Part shown: piece by piece, positions 1-7,422 of the stretch
How positions within the stretch are numbered: position 1 is the first letter of the stretch
How the letters are laid out: each line of letters opens with the position of its first letter
Source of the DNA: Chitinophaga pinensis
GTDB lineage: Bacteria > Bacteroidota > Bacteroidia > Flavobacteriales > Flavobacteriaceae
Reading direction: 5' to 3'
NCBI GenBank assembly: GCA_943324925.2
Contig: CALPNL020000035.1
Coordinates: 1 to 13,069, forward strand
Length of the DNA: 13,069 nt
Position numbers and translations under genes: made by a program
Notes under the pieces: model-generated
What the model was told of the DNA's origin: nothing
Databases searched by the model: none
The model's input: only the letters and a program-made list of their open reading frames with translations

Positions 1-218
1 ACATCACTGTTAGCTGTTTTTGAGTAATCATTTGTAACTCCGGAAACTCTAGTATTAAAACCTGTATTGGTAGCACATTGCATGATATCCATTGCTTTAC
101 CTTCAGCAAAACCTTCCTAAATATCTAATAATACTACTTCACTTGCAATCCCTCTGTATGAAATTGCGTCTGCACAAGATGCTCCCACATTCCCTGCTCC
201 TACTATTGTAACTTTCAT
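1..218 (-). pseudogene. mdh: Malate dehydrogenase, N-terminal part, with in-frame TAG at codon 34
   Basis: This is the first 72 codons of NAD-dependent malate dehydrogenase (malate to oxaloacetate, TCA cycle, cytoplasm); the rest lies beyond the left edge. The start ATG is at 218-216. The Rossmann glycine motif GAGNVG is at residues 7-12 and the acidic residue ending beta-2, which selects NAD, is D32. Codon 34 (119-117) is TAG. Before it the frame reads ...VVLLDI and after it EGFAEGKAMDIMQ, the usual Flavobacterium-type Mdh sequence, where as I recall a Lys sits between I and E. No frameshift is visible, and similarity to Mdh continues to the edge. The gene follows the DUF6588-like gene after 19 bases, so it is probably the last gene of the gyrB unit. 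Identity is secure. Whether the stop is real (recent pseudogene) or a base-calling error cannot be settled here. Restart at M43 or M46 would lose the nucleotide-binding loop. Confidence 0.82.
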
Positions 219-237
219 TTTTATTGTTTTATATTTA

Positions 238-1245
238 TTAAAATTCGTATTGTACTGCAAAATTTGAATTTACAAATTTACCAAATGCAAAGGTAGATTG
301 TAAAAATACTTTATTAATTTTATACCTACAGGAAACTTCTCCTAAATAGTTAGTTTTGGTTTTGTAAATATCTTTGATTTTTTCATTAAAAATTGCTTGA
401 AAAGGAATCGCTTGTCCCGAAGGAACCTCTCCAATAAATTTATATTTTATATCGCTAATATTAGCAATTATTCCACCCATAATTTCAAACCTTTTAAACT
501 CTTTTGAAACATTGTATTGAAATTGCCAAGTATCCACCAGACCATTTATTTCATTAATTCCTAGGTCAGGGCCATTATTAGAAGCCGGCGGGATAAAATC
601 AAAACTAATATTCTCATTTGAAAAACAAACTAACCCAGACATATTGATTTTATTTTTAATCAATGATTTAAAATATTGATCTATATTATGTTTTAACCCA
701 TATCCATATACTTGATAATTTCCACTTTTTAATTTGGTAACTGGAGAATATTTTACCACTAATTCAGTTCCATACCAGAGGGCTACCGATCCAGTGAAAT
801 GAGAATAATAAACTTGTTCGGCATTAACACCTTGAGGGGTTTGAAAAAACACTTGTTCGTTTCCAATATATCCATTCAAATTGTATTGTTGGCTATTACC
901 TAAGGTCGTTGGAACAGTAGCTGAGTTTACAGGCGCCCAATTGGCATCATAAATACTAAAAAATGTAAAATCGGAATTTTTGATTTCAAACTCCCTATCC
1001 GCTTTTGGTACAAAAAATACGTTATTATTAAATCCTAAAGTTACATCCCATAATTTTCGTTTTTTTGGAGAGGATACCCAACCCGAAGAGGCTTGGTAAA
1101 TTGAAGCATCTGAAGCAGGGGTAATATACCTATCACAATAGAAAATGGCATCGTTTAGTAAGCGACCAAATGCCTCTAATTCTTGTGCGGTTTGTGAAAA
1201 CGAAACAGTAGAAAATAATAAAAAAAAGGGAAATAACTTTTTCAT
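238..1245 (-). CDS. DUF6588-like outer-membrane barrel protein
   Basis: A 335-residue exported protein of unknown function. Residues 1-18 form a signal peptide (basic MKK, hydrophobic FPFFLLF, then SFSQ), so the mature protein starts near Q18 or T19. The rest is rich in alternating polar/hydrophobic stretches with many aromatic residues and ends in YEF; a C-terminal Phe is typical of proteins inserted by the BAM machinery. The early segment, with its SSGW motif near residues 53-56 and a glycine/aromatic strand after it, fits the Bacteroidota family named DUF6588, as judged by memory rather than by a search. Length agrees with that family. The start ATG lies 3 bases after the gyrB stop and mdh follows 19 bases downstream, so it is almost certainly co-transcribed with gyrB. 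No catalytic motif is visible. Location in the outer membrane is inferred. Confidence 0.72.
   Translation of the reverse strand: MKKLFPFFLLFSTVSFSQTAQELEAFGRLLNDAIFYCDRYITPASDASIYQASSGWVSSPKKRKLWDVTLGFNNNVFFVPKADREFEIKNSDFTFFSIYDANWAPVNSATVPTTLGNSQQYNLNGYIGNEQVFFQTPQGVNAEQVYYSHFTGSVALWYGTELVVKYSPVTKLKSGNYQVYGYGLKHNIDQYFKSLIKNKINMSGLVCFSNENISFDFIPPASNNGPDLGINEINGLVDTWQFQYNVSKEFKRFEIMGGIIANISDIKYKFIGEVPSGQAIPFQAIFNEKIKDIYKTKTNYLGEVSCRYKINKVFLQSTFAFGKFVNSNFAVQYEF
273..280 (-). promoter_or_regulatory. Possible internal -7 box for mdh (TAAATTTG)
   Basis: On the minus strand TAAATTTG matches the Bacteroidota -7 consensus TAnnTTTG. It lies inside the last codons of the DUF6588-like gene, about 55 bases ahead of the mdh start. 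No TTG -33 element is visible at the expected distance. The region is AT-rich coding sequence, where such matches occur by chance, so this is only a candidate for separate transcription of mdh. Confidence 0.22.
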
Positions 1246-1248
1246 TAA

Positions 1249-3192
1249 CTAAGCGTCAATATTTGCATATACAGCATTTTTCTCAATAAATTCTCTTCTT
1301 GGTGGAACTTCATCCCCCATTAACATTGAAAAAACTCTATCTGCCTCTACCATGCTTTCGATTGTGATTTGACGTAAAGTTCTGAAATTAGGATCCATTG
1401 TTGTTTCCCATAATTGTTCAGCATTCATCTCTCCAAGACCTTTGTAGCGTTGAATAGCAGCGCTACCTCCCATTCTATCATTTGCTTGATCTCGCTGAAC
1501 GTCATTCCAAGCGTACTCTTTTTTATTCCCTTTTTTAACTAAATATAAAGGAGGAGCAGCAATATAAACATGTCCGCCTTCAATCAATTCCTTCATAAAA
1601 CGGAAGAAGAAAGTTAAAATTAAAGTTGAAATGTGGCTACCGTCGACATCGGCATCACACATGATAATTACTTTATGGTAACGTAATTTTTCTAAATTCA
1701 ATGCTTTACTATCTTCAGCTGTACCAACGGTAACACCTAAAGCGGTAAAAATATTTCGGATTTCTTCATTTTCAAAAACCTTATGATGCATTGCTTTTTC
1801 AACATTCAAAATTTTACCTCTTAAAGGTAAAATTGCTTGAAATGCTCTGTCACGACCTTGTTTTGCAGTTCCACCCGCAGAATCTCCCTCGACAAGATAA
1901 ACTTCACAACGAGCAGGATCTTGTTCGGAACAATCTGATAATTTTCCTGGCAATCCACCACCACCTAAAACGGTTTTACGCTGCACCATTTCACGTGCTT
2001 TCTTAGCAGCATGACGAGCTTGAGCAGCAAGTATTACTTTTTGAACAATTATACGAGCATCATTTGGGTTTTCTTCCAAATAATTCTCCACCATTTCACT
2101 CACCGCTTGACTTACAGGGGCAACGACTTCTCTATTACCTAGCTTCGTTTTTGTTTGACCTTCAAATTGTGGTTCAGCTACTTTAACAGAAATAATTGCG
2201 GTTAATCCCTCACGGAAATCATCCCCAGCAATTTCAAATTTTAATTTATCTAACATTCCTGAAGCGTCTGCGTATTTTTTCAAGGCTCTGGTTAAACCAG
2301 TTCTAAAACCCTGCAAATGCGTTCCACCTTCGTGAGTATTGATATTATTTACATATGAAAAAATATTCTCAGAGTAACTTGTATTGTAAATTAAGGCCAC
2401 CTCAACTGGAATTTCACCTTTATCAGAATCCATTGAAATTACATGAGTAATAATAGGCTCCCGATTTCCATCTAAATAACGGATGTATTCTTTTAAACCT
2501 TCATTAGAATGAAAAGTTTCAGAAAGGAAATTACCTTTATCATCTACTTCTCTTTTATCGGTAAAAATAATTGTAATTCCTTTATTTAAGAAAGACAATT
2601 CACGCATGCGAGCCGATAATGTATCGTAAGAATATTCTATTGTTTGAGTAAAAATGGAAGGGTCTGGATAAAAAGTAACAATCGTTCCTCTTTTAGTAGT
2701 GTCTCCAATTTGTTTAACTGGATAAAGTGCTTTTCCTTTTTCATATTCTTGTTCGTAAATCTTTCCGTCGCTACTGTGAACCGTTGCTCTTAAATGATTT
2801 GACAAAGCGTTTACTACTGAAACCCCAACCCCGTGAAGTCCTCCAGAAACTTTATAAGAATCTTTATCGAATTTACCTCCGGCACCAATTTTAGTCATTA
2901 CCACTTCAAGTGCAGAAACCCCTTCTTTTTTATGAATTCCAACAGGGATACCACGTCCATTATCTTCAACAGAAATAGATCCGTCTTCGTTAATATCTAC
3001 AATAATTTTATCACAATGACCTCCCATTGCTTCATCAATAGAGTTATCAACCACCTCATAAACCAAGTGGTGCAAACCTCTAACTCCTACATCTCCAATA
3101 TACATCGATGGACGCATTCTTACGTGCTCCATTCCTTCTAATGCCTGAATACTATCTGCTGAATAATTATTTTTATTTATTTCTTCGTTCAT
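1249..3192 (-). CDS. gyrB: DNA gyrase subunit B
   Basis: ATPase subunit of type II topoisomerase gyrase; with GyrA it introduces negative supercoils in the chromosome. The protein has 647 residues. The GHKL ATPase domain carries the catalytic Glu E46, the Mg-binding N50 and the ATP-binding motif D77-N-G-R-G-I-P83. The transducer domain has the QTK loop at 346-348. The TOPRIM domain has EGDSAGG at 435-441 and the metal-binding DADVDG at 513-518, followed by QRYKGLGEMN from residue 581. It lacks the roughly 170-residue insert of E. coli GyrB, as is usual outside proteobacteria. I chose the ATG at 3192. The frame stays open to an ATG at 3231, but that codon falls at the putative -7 box, and the family starts near MNEE. 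The KLGN after QTK and the overall match favour GyrB over ParE. It heads the gyrB-DUF6588-mdh unit. Confidence 0.97.
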   Translation of the reverse strand: MNEEINKNNYSADSIQALEGMEHVRMRPSMYIGDVGVRGLHHLVYEVVDNSIDEAMGGHCDKIIVDINEDGSISVEDNGRGIPVGIHKKEGVSALEVVMTKIGAGGKFDKDSYKVSGGLHGVGVSVVNALSNHLRATVHSSDGKIYEQEYEKGKALYPVKQIGDTTKRGTIVTFYPDPSIFTQTIEYSYDTLSARMRELSFLNKGITIIFTDKREVDDKGNFLSETFHSNEGLKEYIRYLDGNREPIITHVISMDSDKGEIPVEVALIYNTSYSENIFSYVNNINTHEGGTHLQGFRTGLTRALKKYADASGMLDKLKFEIAGDDFREGLTAIISVKVAEPQFEGQTKTKLGNREVVAPVSQAVSEMVENYLEENPNDARIIVQKVILAAQARHAAKKAREMVQRKTVLGGGGLPGKLSDCSEQDPARCEVYLVEGDSAGGTAKQGRDRAFQAILPLRGKILNVEKAMHHKVFENEEIRNIFTALGVTVGTAEDSKALNLEKLRYHKVIIMCDADVDGSHISTLILTFFFRFMKELIEGGHVYIAAPPLYLVKKGNKKEYAWNDVQRDQANDRMGGSAAIQRYKGLGEMNAEQLWETTMDPNFRTLRQITIESMVEADRVFSMLMGDEVPPRREFIEKNAVYANIDA

Positions 3193-3228
3193 ATTAATGT
3201 AATTCTGAATATTTTTTTGTTTAACGCA

Positions 3229-3236
3229 CAAATATA
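3229..3236 (-). promoter_or_regulatory. gyrB promoter, -7 box TATATTTG
   Basis: On the minus strand TATATTTG fits the Bacteroidota consensus TAnnTTTG exactly and lies 37 bases ahead of the chosen gyrB ATG, giving a leader of about 25-30 bases. A clear TTG -33 element is not visible 17-23 bases upstream. The identical octamer precedes the TPR gene at 10466-10459. No Shine-Dalgarno sequence follows. Confidence 0.5.
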
Positions 3237-3278
3237 GTCAAACAAGAATTAATATTCCCTTAAATCGCTTGTTTTGTG

Positions 3279-3315
3279 GCTTAAGTTATTAACATATATC
3301 GGTTAATTACTAAGC
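3279..3315. repeat. Imperfect inverted repeat upstream of gyrB
   Basis: The left arm GCTTA-AGTT-ATTAAC (3279-3293) faces the right arm GTTAAT-TAC-TAAGC (3302-3315) across 8 bases. Eleven positions pair (GCTTA/TAAGC and ATTAAC/GTTAAT) around a mismatched middle of 4 against 3 bases. It sits 43-86 bases upstream of the gyrB -7 box and beyond the asnB terminator. It could be an operator or supercoiling-sensitive element, or chance in AT-rich DNA. There is no T-run, so a terminator is unlikely. Confidence 0.35.
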
Positions 3316-3330
3316 TAATTTATACCTATA

Positions 3331-3358
3331 AAAAACGCTTACTAAATAGTAAGCGTTT
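3331..3358 (-). terminator. Intrinsic terminator of asnB
   Basis: A perfect 11-base-pair stem (3333-3343 with 3348-3358; arms AAACGCTTACT and AGTAAGCGTTT) closes a 4-base loop. Read on the minus strand it is followed by a run of T that includes the end of the stem (TTTTTT, 3336 side to 3330 side), as expected for Rho-independent termination. It lies 24 bases after the asnB stop and separates asnB from gyrB transcription. Confidence 0.85.
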
Positions 3359-3381
3359 AGAAACAAAATGCGATAAAAAAA

Positions 3382-5001
3382 CTAACTAAAAATCGCACTT
3401 GTTTTGGCAATATTTGTATCCGCATTTACGTGAGCAGCATTCGCTCTTCCACTCGGGTCTTGATTTTCCTGCCATTTTGGAATCCATTTTCGAACGGTTT
3501 CGGCCGCACTCGATTGAGGAAAATATTTATGAAAAATGGTTCTATAATAATAAGCTTCTTTAGTTGTAGGTGTATTATATGGAAATAATTTGGCTGCAGA
3601 TTCCATTTCTAAATCGGTAACTTTTGCGCAACAAAATTCTATTAATTGGTCAATCCAATTGTAACCCACCCCATCAGAAAATTGCTCTTTTTGCCTCCAC
3701 AAAACCTCATCTGGTAAATAGGGATTATCGGGCGTATCGAAGGCTTTTCTTAAAATATATTTTTCTTTACCAGCATATGTTTTAGGTTGTTTTTCTTCGG
3801 CTTTGATTAGCATTGAAATATCCAAAAAATCTTTATCTAAAAAGGGTACTCTTGCTTCTAATCCATGAGCCATGGTAGATTTATCCGCTCTCAACAAATC
3901 GGCAGTAAATAATTTTTGAACTCTTTCAATCGTTTCTTTTTGAAAATCTATTGCCGAGGGAGCATTTCTAAAATATAGATAGCCTCCAAAAATTTCATCT
4001 GCACCTTCTCCAGATAATACTACTTTTATTCCCCTATCAGTAATCGCTTTTGACAAAAAATACATCGGTGTACTCGCACGTATTGATGTTACATCATAGG
4101 TTTCTAAATGCCAAACCAATTTATCTAGAATTTCAATTCCCTGCTCTATTGTAAAATGAATTTCATGATGTTCGGTTCCTAAATAATCTGCCACTTTTTT
4201 AGCTGCTAAAGCATCAGGGGCATTGGCATCTAAACCAATTGAAAAAGAGTGTAATTTCTTACCGCTTTTCGCTAATAATCTTGAGGCTATTGACGATGTT
4301 AATGAAGAATCTAATCCTCCAGAAAGCAAAACACCAATTGGTACATCACTCATTAATCTTTTTCGAGTTGCTTCCGTCAATGAAGTTCTAATTAATTCCA
4401 AATCCAATTCGTGATCGGCATTTAAATAATTCTCAAATTCAGGATAGTAGTATTTTACAAATCCTGTTTTTGGGGTGTAATAATGACCTGGAGGAAATGT
4501 AGAAAATGTTTTACATTGATCGGCAAGGGGTTTCATTTCAGATGAAAAGTAAGTACGCCCTCTTTCGTCTAATCCATAATACAAGGGCTTAACACCCATT
4601 GGATCACGACCGGCAATGTAATCCTCACCGTCAACAATTACGAAAGCCCAATCTCCATCTAAAATATTACAAAAATCATATCCAAATTCTTCATACAAAT
4701 GCACGATAACTTCTGAATCTGATTTAGTTCTGAAAGTATGGTGTTTTAAAATGCCATCTCTCAATTCTTGGTGATTGTATATTTCTCCATTGTGCACCAT
4801 CCAGGCAGAATTTGAACCTTGAATGGGTTGTTTTCCTGAATGTAAATCGATAATTGATAAACGCTCATGACTTAATATATAACCTTTTTCTGTAACATGT
4901 AAGTCACTTTCATCTGGTCCGCGATGCGACATTCTTTTAGAAAGCGCCTTTACTAACTCTTCGTCTTTTCCTTTTCCAATAATGGCTAAAATTCCACACA
5001 T
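3382..5001 (-). CDS. asnB: Asparagine synthase B (glutamine-hydrolysing)
   Basis: A 539-residue cytoplasmic enzyme that makes asparagine from aspartate, ATP and glutamine. The class II glutamine amidotransferase domain occupies about residues 1-190. Its catalytic Cys is C2, exposed after Met removal (MCGI start), and the glutamine site includes R47 and NGEIYNH at 71-77. The synthetase domain has the PP-loop SGGLDSS at 227-233 for ATP, and SGEGADEIFGGY from residue 330. The MCGI requirement fixes the start. Length is close to E. coli AsnB (554), and the C-terminal DPSGRA segment is typical. The gene stands alone: the Gre-like gene upstream is separated by 164 bases, a promoter lies directly ahead, and a strong terminator follows. 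Nothing appears damaged. Confidence 0.96.
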   Translation of the reverse strand: MCGILAIIGKGKDEELVKALSKRMSHRGPDESDLHVTEKGYILSHERLSIIDLHSGKQPIQGSNSAWMVHNGEIYNHQELRDGILKHHTFRTKSDSEVIVHLYEEFGYDFCNILDGDWAFVIVDGEDYIAGRDPMGVKPLYYGLDERGRTYFSSEMKPLADQCKTFSTFPPGHYYTPKTGFVKYYYPEFENYLNADHELDLELIRTSLTEATRKRLMSDVPIGVLLSGGLDSSLTSSIASRLLAKSGKKLHSFSIGLDANAPDALAAKKVADYLGTEHHEIHFTIEQGIEILDKLVWHLETYDVTSIRASTPMYFLSKAITDRGIKVVLSGEGADEIFGGYLYFRNAPSAIDFQKETIERVQKLFTADLLRADKSTMAHGLEARVPFLDKDFLDISMLIKAEEKQPKTYAGKEKYILRKAFDTPDNPYLPDEVLWRQKEQFSDGVGYNWIDQLIEFCCAKVTDLEMESAAKLFPYNTPTTKEAYYYRTIFHKYFPQSSAAETVRKWIPKWQENQDPSGRANAAHVNADTNIAKTSAIFS

Positions 5002-5021
5002 AATACATTTTTTTAATTCTG

Positions 5022-5052
5022 CAAAAATGAGTGCAATTATTTCTATTCAAAA
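5022..5052 (-). promoter_or_regulatory. asnB promoter
   Basis: On the minus strand a -33 element TTTTG (5052-5048) is followed after 18 bases by CATTTTTG (5029-5022), which matches TAnnTTTG in all but the first base. Start of transcription would fall roughly 15 bases ahead of the asnB ATG. Spacing fits known Flavobacterium promoters. The rest of the 5002-5165 gap is AT-rich with no other clear site. Confidence 0.5.
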
Positions 5053-5165
5053 CCAAATGGAATTATTTAGTTATAATTATTAACAAAAAATGTTAATTTT
5101 ATATAAATATGAAAGTTAAAATTGTTTAAAATAATAGGTAAAGTTATAAATCGTAATGACTGAAA

Positions 5166-5615
5166 TCAAGAAATACTATCAATGTGGTATTTAGTGCCAT
5201 TAATTTCAAACTCAAATCCTACTTTATTGCTCATTAATTTTTCCCCGAGTGGAGATTGTGGTGAAAGTGCAATTATATTAACATGGTCAATGGTAATTTT
5301 AGGTAAAGCCAAACTTAGATATAAATAAATTCCATTGGCTTGAACTAAACTTCCTAATGCAATTGAAGAATGTGATGTATTGGAGTCTATTTTGTCTAAA
5401 ATGGCTTTTTGTTCTATAACTTCTTTAAGTTTATAATTGAGTTTTTCCTGTTCCAAATGCATCATCGACAATGCAGTTTCATGTTTGTCACCAGCCGATC
5501 CTTTTGCATCGTTCTTTGAATCTTCGGTCAAAGCTGCTATCATATCCCGAAAAACATCAATTTTATCTTGAACCTGACGGGTATAGTACTGGTGTATTTT
5601 TTGTTTGAAAGTCAT
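5166..5615 (-). CDS. GreA/GreB-like RNA polymerase secondary-channel factor
   Basis: A 149-residue soluble protein with the layout of Gre transcript-cleavage factors. The N-terminal helical part (about 1-80) looks like the coiled coil inserted in the RNA polymerase secondary channel, and the C-terminal part (about 85-149) looks like the FKBP-like domain, with GSLV at 88-91 and SPQSPLGEKL at 118-127. The inter-helix tip reads GDKHE (42-46). D43 and E46 have the spacing of E. coli GreA D41 and E44 in GDLKE, the acidic pair that helps bind the catalytic Mg. Overall similarity to canonical GreA is low, so it is probably a Bacteroidota paralogue. It might act on polymerase without cleavage, like other secondary-channel proteins. 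It starts 49 bases after the barrel gene, probably in the same transcript. Similar proteins are, as I recall, sometimes misnamed 3-oxoacyl-ACP synthase; nothing here supports that. Confidence 0.7.
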   Translation of the reverse strand: MTFKQKIHQYYTRQVQDKIDVFRDMIAALTEDSKNDAKGSAGDKHETALSMMHLEQEKLNYKLKEVIEQKAILDKIDSNTSHSSIALGSLVQANGIYLYLSLALPKITIDHVNIIALSPQSPLGEKLMSNKVGFEFEINGTKYHIDSIS

Positions 5616-5664
5616 AATGAAAAATTAACAACCAAAGGCATAAAAATTTTTTGTGGTAAAAAAA

Positions 5665-7410
5665 TTAAAAATCAAATTTATAGCTTGCTCCTAACAACAC
5701 TTGAAGTCCTTGTACCGGATAATTCATCCATTTTTGATAGGATTGATTGGCGATATTATTGAATTTTAAAAACCCTGTTAAACGATCGTTGTGTTGGTAT
5801 CCAAGATTAAAATTGGCATCGAAATAACTCTTTAAATTCGCTGTTTCAGGGTAATAAGCGGGTGGGAAAATAGTTATCATACTTTGAATATAAACCAAGT
5901 CTTTTCTTTCACCAACATAGAACACATTTGCAACAGCAAACCATTTTTTAGTAATATTTACATTAAGATTAGCTCCTAATTTTAATGTTGGCAAATTCCA
6001 AGCTTCTTCTTGGTAAGTGGTGAAAAAACGGCTATAAGAAGCATTTAAACCTATGGAAACATTTTTAGTGTAATCGGCTTTTAATTCTCCATATAAATTC
6101 ATGGTTTTGACATCATCGTAAACGACACCAAAAGAGTTGCCAAATTGGTAGTTTTCGGTATCTGTTGCAAACATGTTAAACTCATTAGCTACTAAAAGCG
6201 GCTTGTTTTTCTCATTTTGTAAGGAACCACGAAGGTTGTAACTTATAGTATTGGATAATTTACCTTTTAATCCAGTGAATAAATCAAACTGTCTGTTAGT
6301 TGGATCAATTGCTAATGTTGGCGACACAAAAGGATTTTCATTAGAAAAATCACGATATGAATTTTGATCTAAACTACCCTCCACTCCTGCATAAAAAATC
6401 ATGAAATCACCAACTAGTTTTAAAGAAGCATTTACTTGCGGATATACAAATATTTTACTGCTGCCATTTTCAATGTTGGCACTATAAAATACAGATGCTC
6501 CAATATTTAAAGCCCAATCATTTTTATTTACAACAATACTTGGATGAATTCCAAAATTGGCAAACCCATATTTTATAGAATTGGTTTCGAAGAAATTTTT
6601 CTCAAAATTTCCATGTAAATAATCCACAATAAAATTCGTTTTTATCTTTTCATTAAAGAGTCCAAATTCGAATGATGGCTTTACAAAAAATCTATTTTCA
6701 ACCGATCCATTAGCGTCCCAAAAACGATTGTATTTAAAACTAGCTTCTTTAAAAAAGCTATCACTCAAACTTAAATTTGTTCCAACATAAAAATTATTAA
6801 AAGTGTGTTTAGGGTTAATTCTATCGATAGTTGTTTGAGTAAAATTTTCTGGAATACCATACCAATTATAGATTTGATTTTGATAACCTAAATCTGAAAT
6901 CCATGTCAAATTTTGAAATTGGTTTCCATAAGTCAAATCTAAAGAAGTAGTGTAAAAATCGTTATTTAAAGCAACGTCTTTTATACCGCCTTGGGACGAA
7001 AGATGTTTAAACATTCCCCCTACATATTCGTTATCGCTAATATTCTCTGTTACAAAAAGTTCAGCGTTTAAAGTCGTATAATTTCCAAAGCCTAGATTGG
7101 CAAAGTTTTTATATAATTTCTCAGCTTGCGATTTATCAACATTTGCAGCACGACCCTTTGAAGGAACAAAAGTAGACGCTACGGGAAATGAGAAAAAGTT
7201 ATATTTAATATCCTCTTTTTTAGAGTTATCAGTATCTTCAAGTGAAGGTATTTCCTTTACTTTAAAAGCATCAGAAATTGTTGGAGTGTATGGTTTTACA
7301 ACGTTTACCACTTCTGTACCTATATTCTCCTCTTTCTTTTGAGCAAAAGAAAAGTGGTAAGCAAGTAGCATTAAAACTAGTCCAATATTATTTTGAAATA
7401 TCTTTGTCAT
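5665..7410 (-). CDS. TonB-receptor-like plugless outer-membrane barrel protein
   Basis: A 581-residue exported protein. Residues 1-23 form a signal peptide ending in SFAQ. A conserved N-terminal segment follows: VVKPYTPTISDAFKVKEIP at 37-55, then a linker, then the first barrel strands NLGFGNYTTLNAELF (105-119) and KHLSSQGGIK (135-144). The remainder is alternating strand-like sequence rich in Tyr, Phe, Asn and Gly, ending in YKFDF, a BAM-type C-terminal signal. Automatic pipelines usually call such proteins TonB-dependent receptors, but at this length there is no room for a plug domain and no TonB box is visible. I recall the PT..DA.K and HLSS.G.IK motifs from related proteins across Bacteroidota, always of unknown function. 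The gene begins 12 bases after the TPR gene stop, so the products probably work together at the outer membrane. An import role is not supported by the sequence. Confidence 0.75.
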   Translation of the reverse strand: MTKIFQNNIGLVLMLLAYHFSFAQKKEENIGTEVVNVVKPYTPTISDAFKVKEIPSLEDTDNSKKEDIKYNFFSFPVASTFVPSKGRAANVDKSQAEKLYKNFANLGFGNYTTLNAELFVTENISDNEYVGGMFKHLSSQGGIKDVALNNDFYTTSLDLTYGNQFQNLTWISDLGYQNQIYNWYGIPENFTQTTIDRINPKHTFNNFYVGTNLSLSDSFFKEASFKYNRFWDANGSVENRFFVKPSFEFGLFNEKIKTNFIVDYLHGNFEKNFFETNSIKYGFANFGIHPSIVVNKNDWALNIGASVFYSANIENGSSKIFVYPQVNASLKLVGDFMIFYAGVEGSLDQNSYRDFSNENPFVSPTLAIDPTNRQFDLFTGLKGKLSNTISYNLRGSLQNEKNKPLLVANEFNMFATDTENYQFGNSFGVVYDDVKTMNLYGELKADYTKNVSIGLNASYSRFFTTYQEEAWNLPTLKLGANLNVNITKKWFAVANVFYVGERKDLVYIQSMITIFPPAYYPETANLKSYFDANFNLGYQHNDRLTGFLKFNNIANQSYQKWMNYPVQGLQVLLGASYKFDF

Positions 7411-7422
7411 TTGATTTTTTAT

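Noticed and set aside
117..119. Recoding of TAG as an amino acid in mdh
   Set aside because: TAG is used as the normal stop of gyrB, asnB and both glycosyltransferase genes, and no recoding structure is visible nearby.
1791..2006. Plus-strand open frame inside gyrB
   Set aside because: Antisense to conserved TOPRIM-coding sequence, with composition unlike a real protein. Other open frames opposite gyrB, asnB, the barrel, the TPR gene and ftsE were dropped for the same reason.
3193..3231. Start of gyrB at the upstream ATG (13 extra residues)
   Set aside because: The extra residues do not resemble GyrB N termini, and that ATG sits next to the likely -7 box.
3369..3397. TGCGAT/ATCGCA repeat across the asnB stop
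   Set aside because: Six base pairs around a 17-base loop; the far stronger hairpin just downstream explains termination.
5061..5078. AATTAT/ATAATT repeat upstream of asnB
   Set aside because: Pure A/T arms of six bases are expected by chance in this sequence.
5079..5097. Hairpin ATTAACA/TGTTAAT between asnB and the Gre-like gene
   Set aside because: Only 7 base pairs with a single GC pair, and no T-run in the minus direction where a gene would need a terminator.
5633..5640. TGCCTTTG box ahead of the Gre-like gene as a promoter
   Set aside because: It misses the key A of TAnnTTTG and has no -33 element at the right distance.
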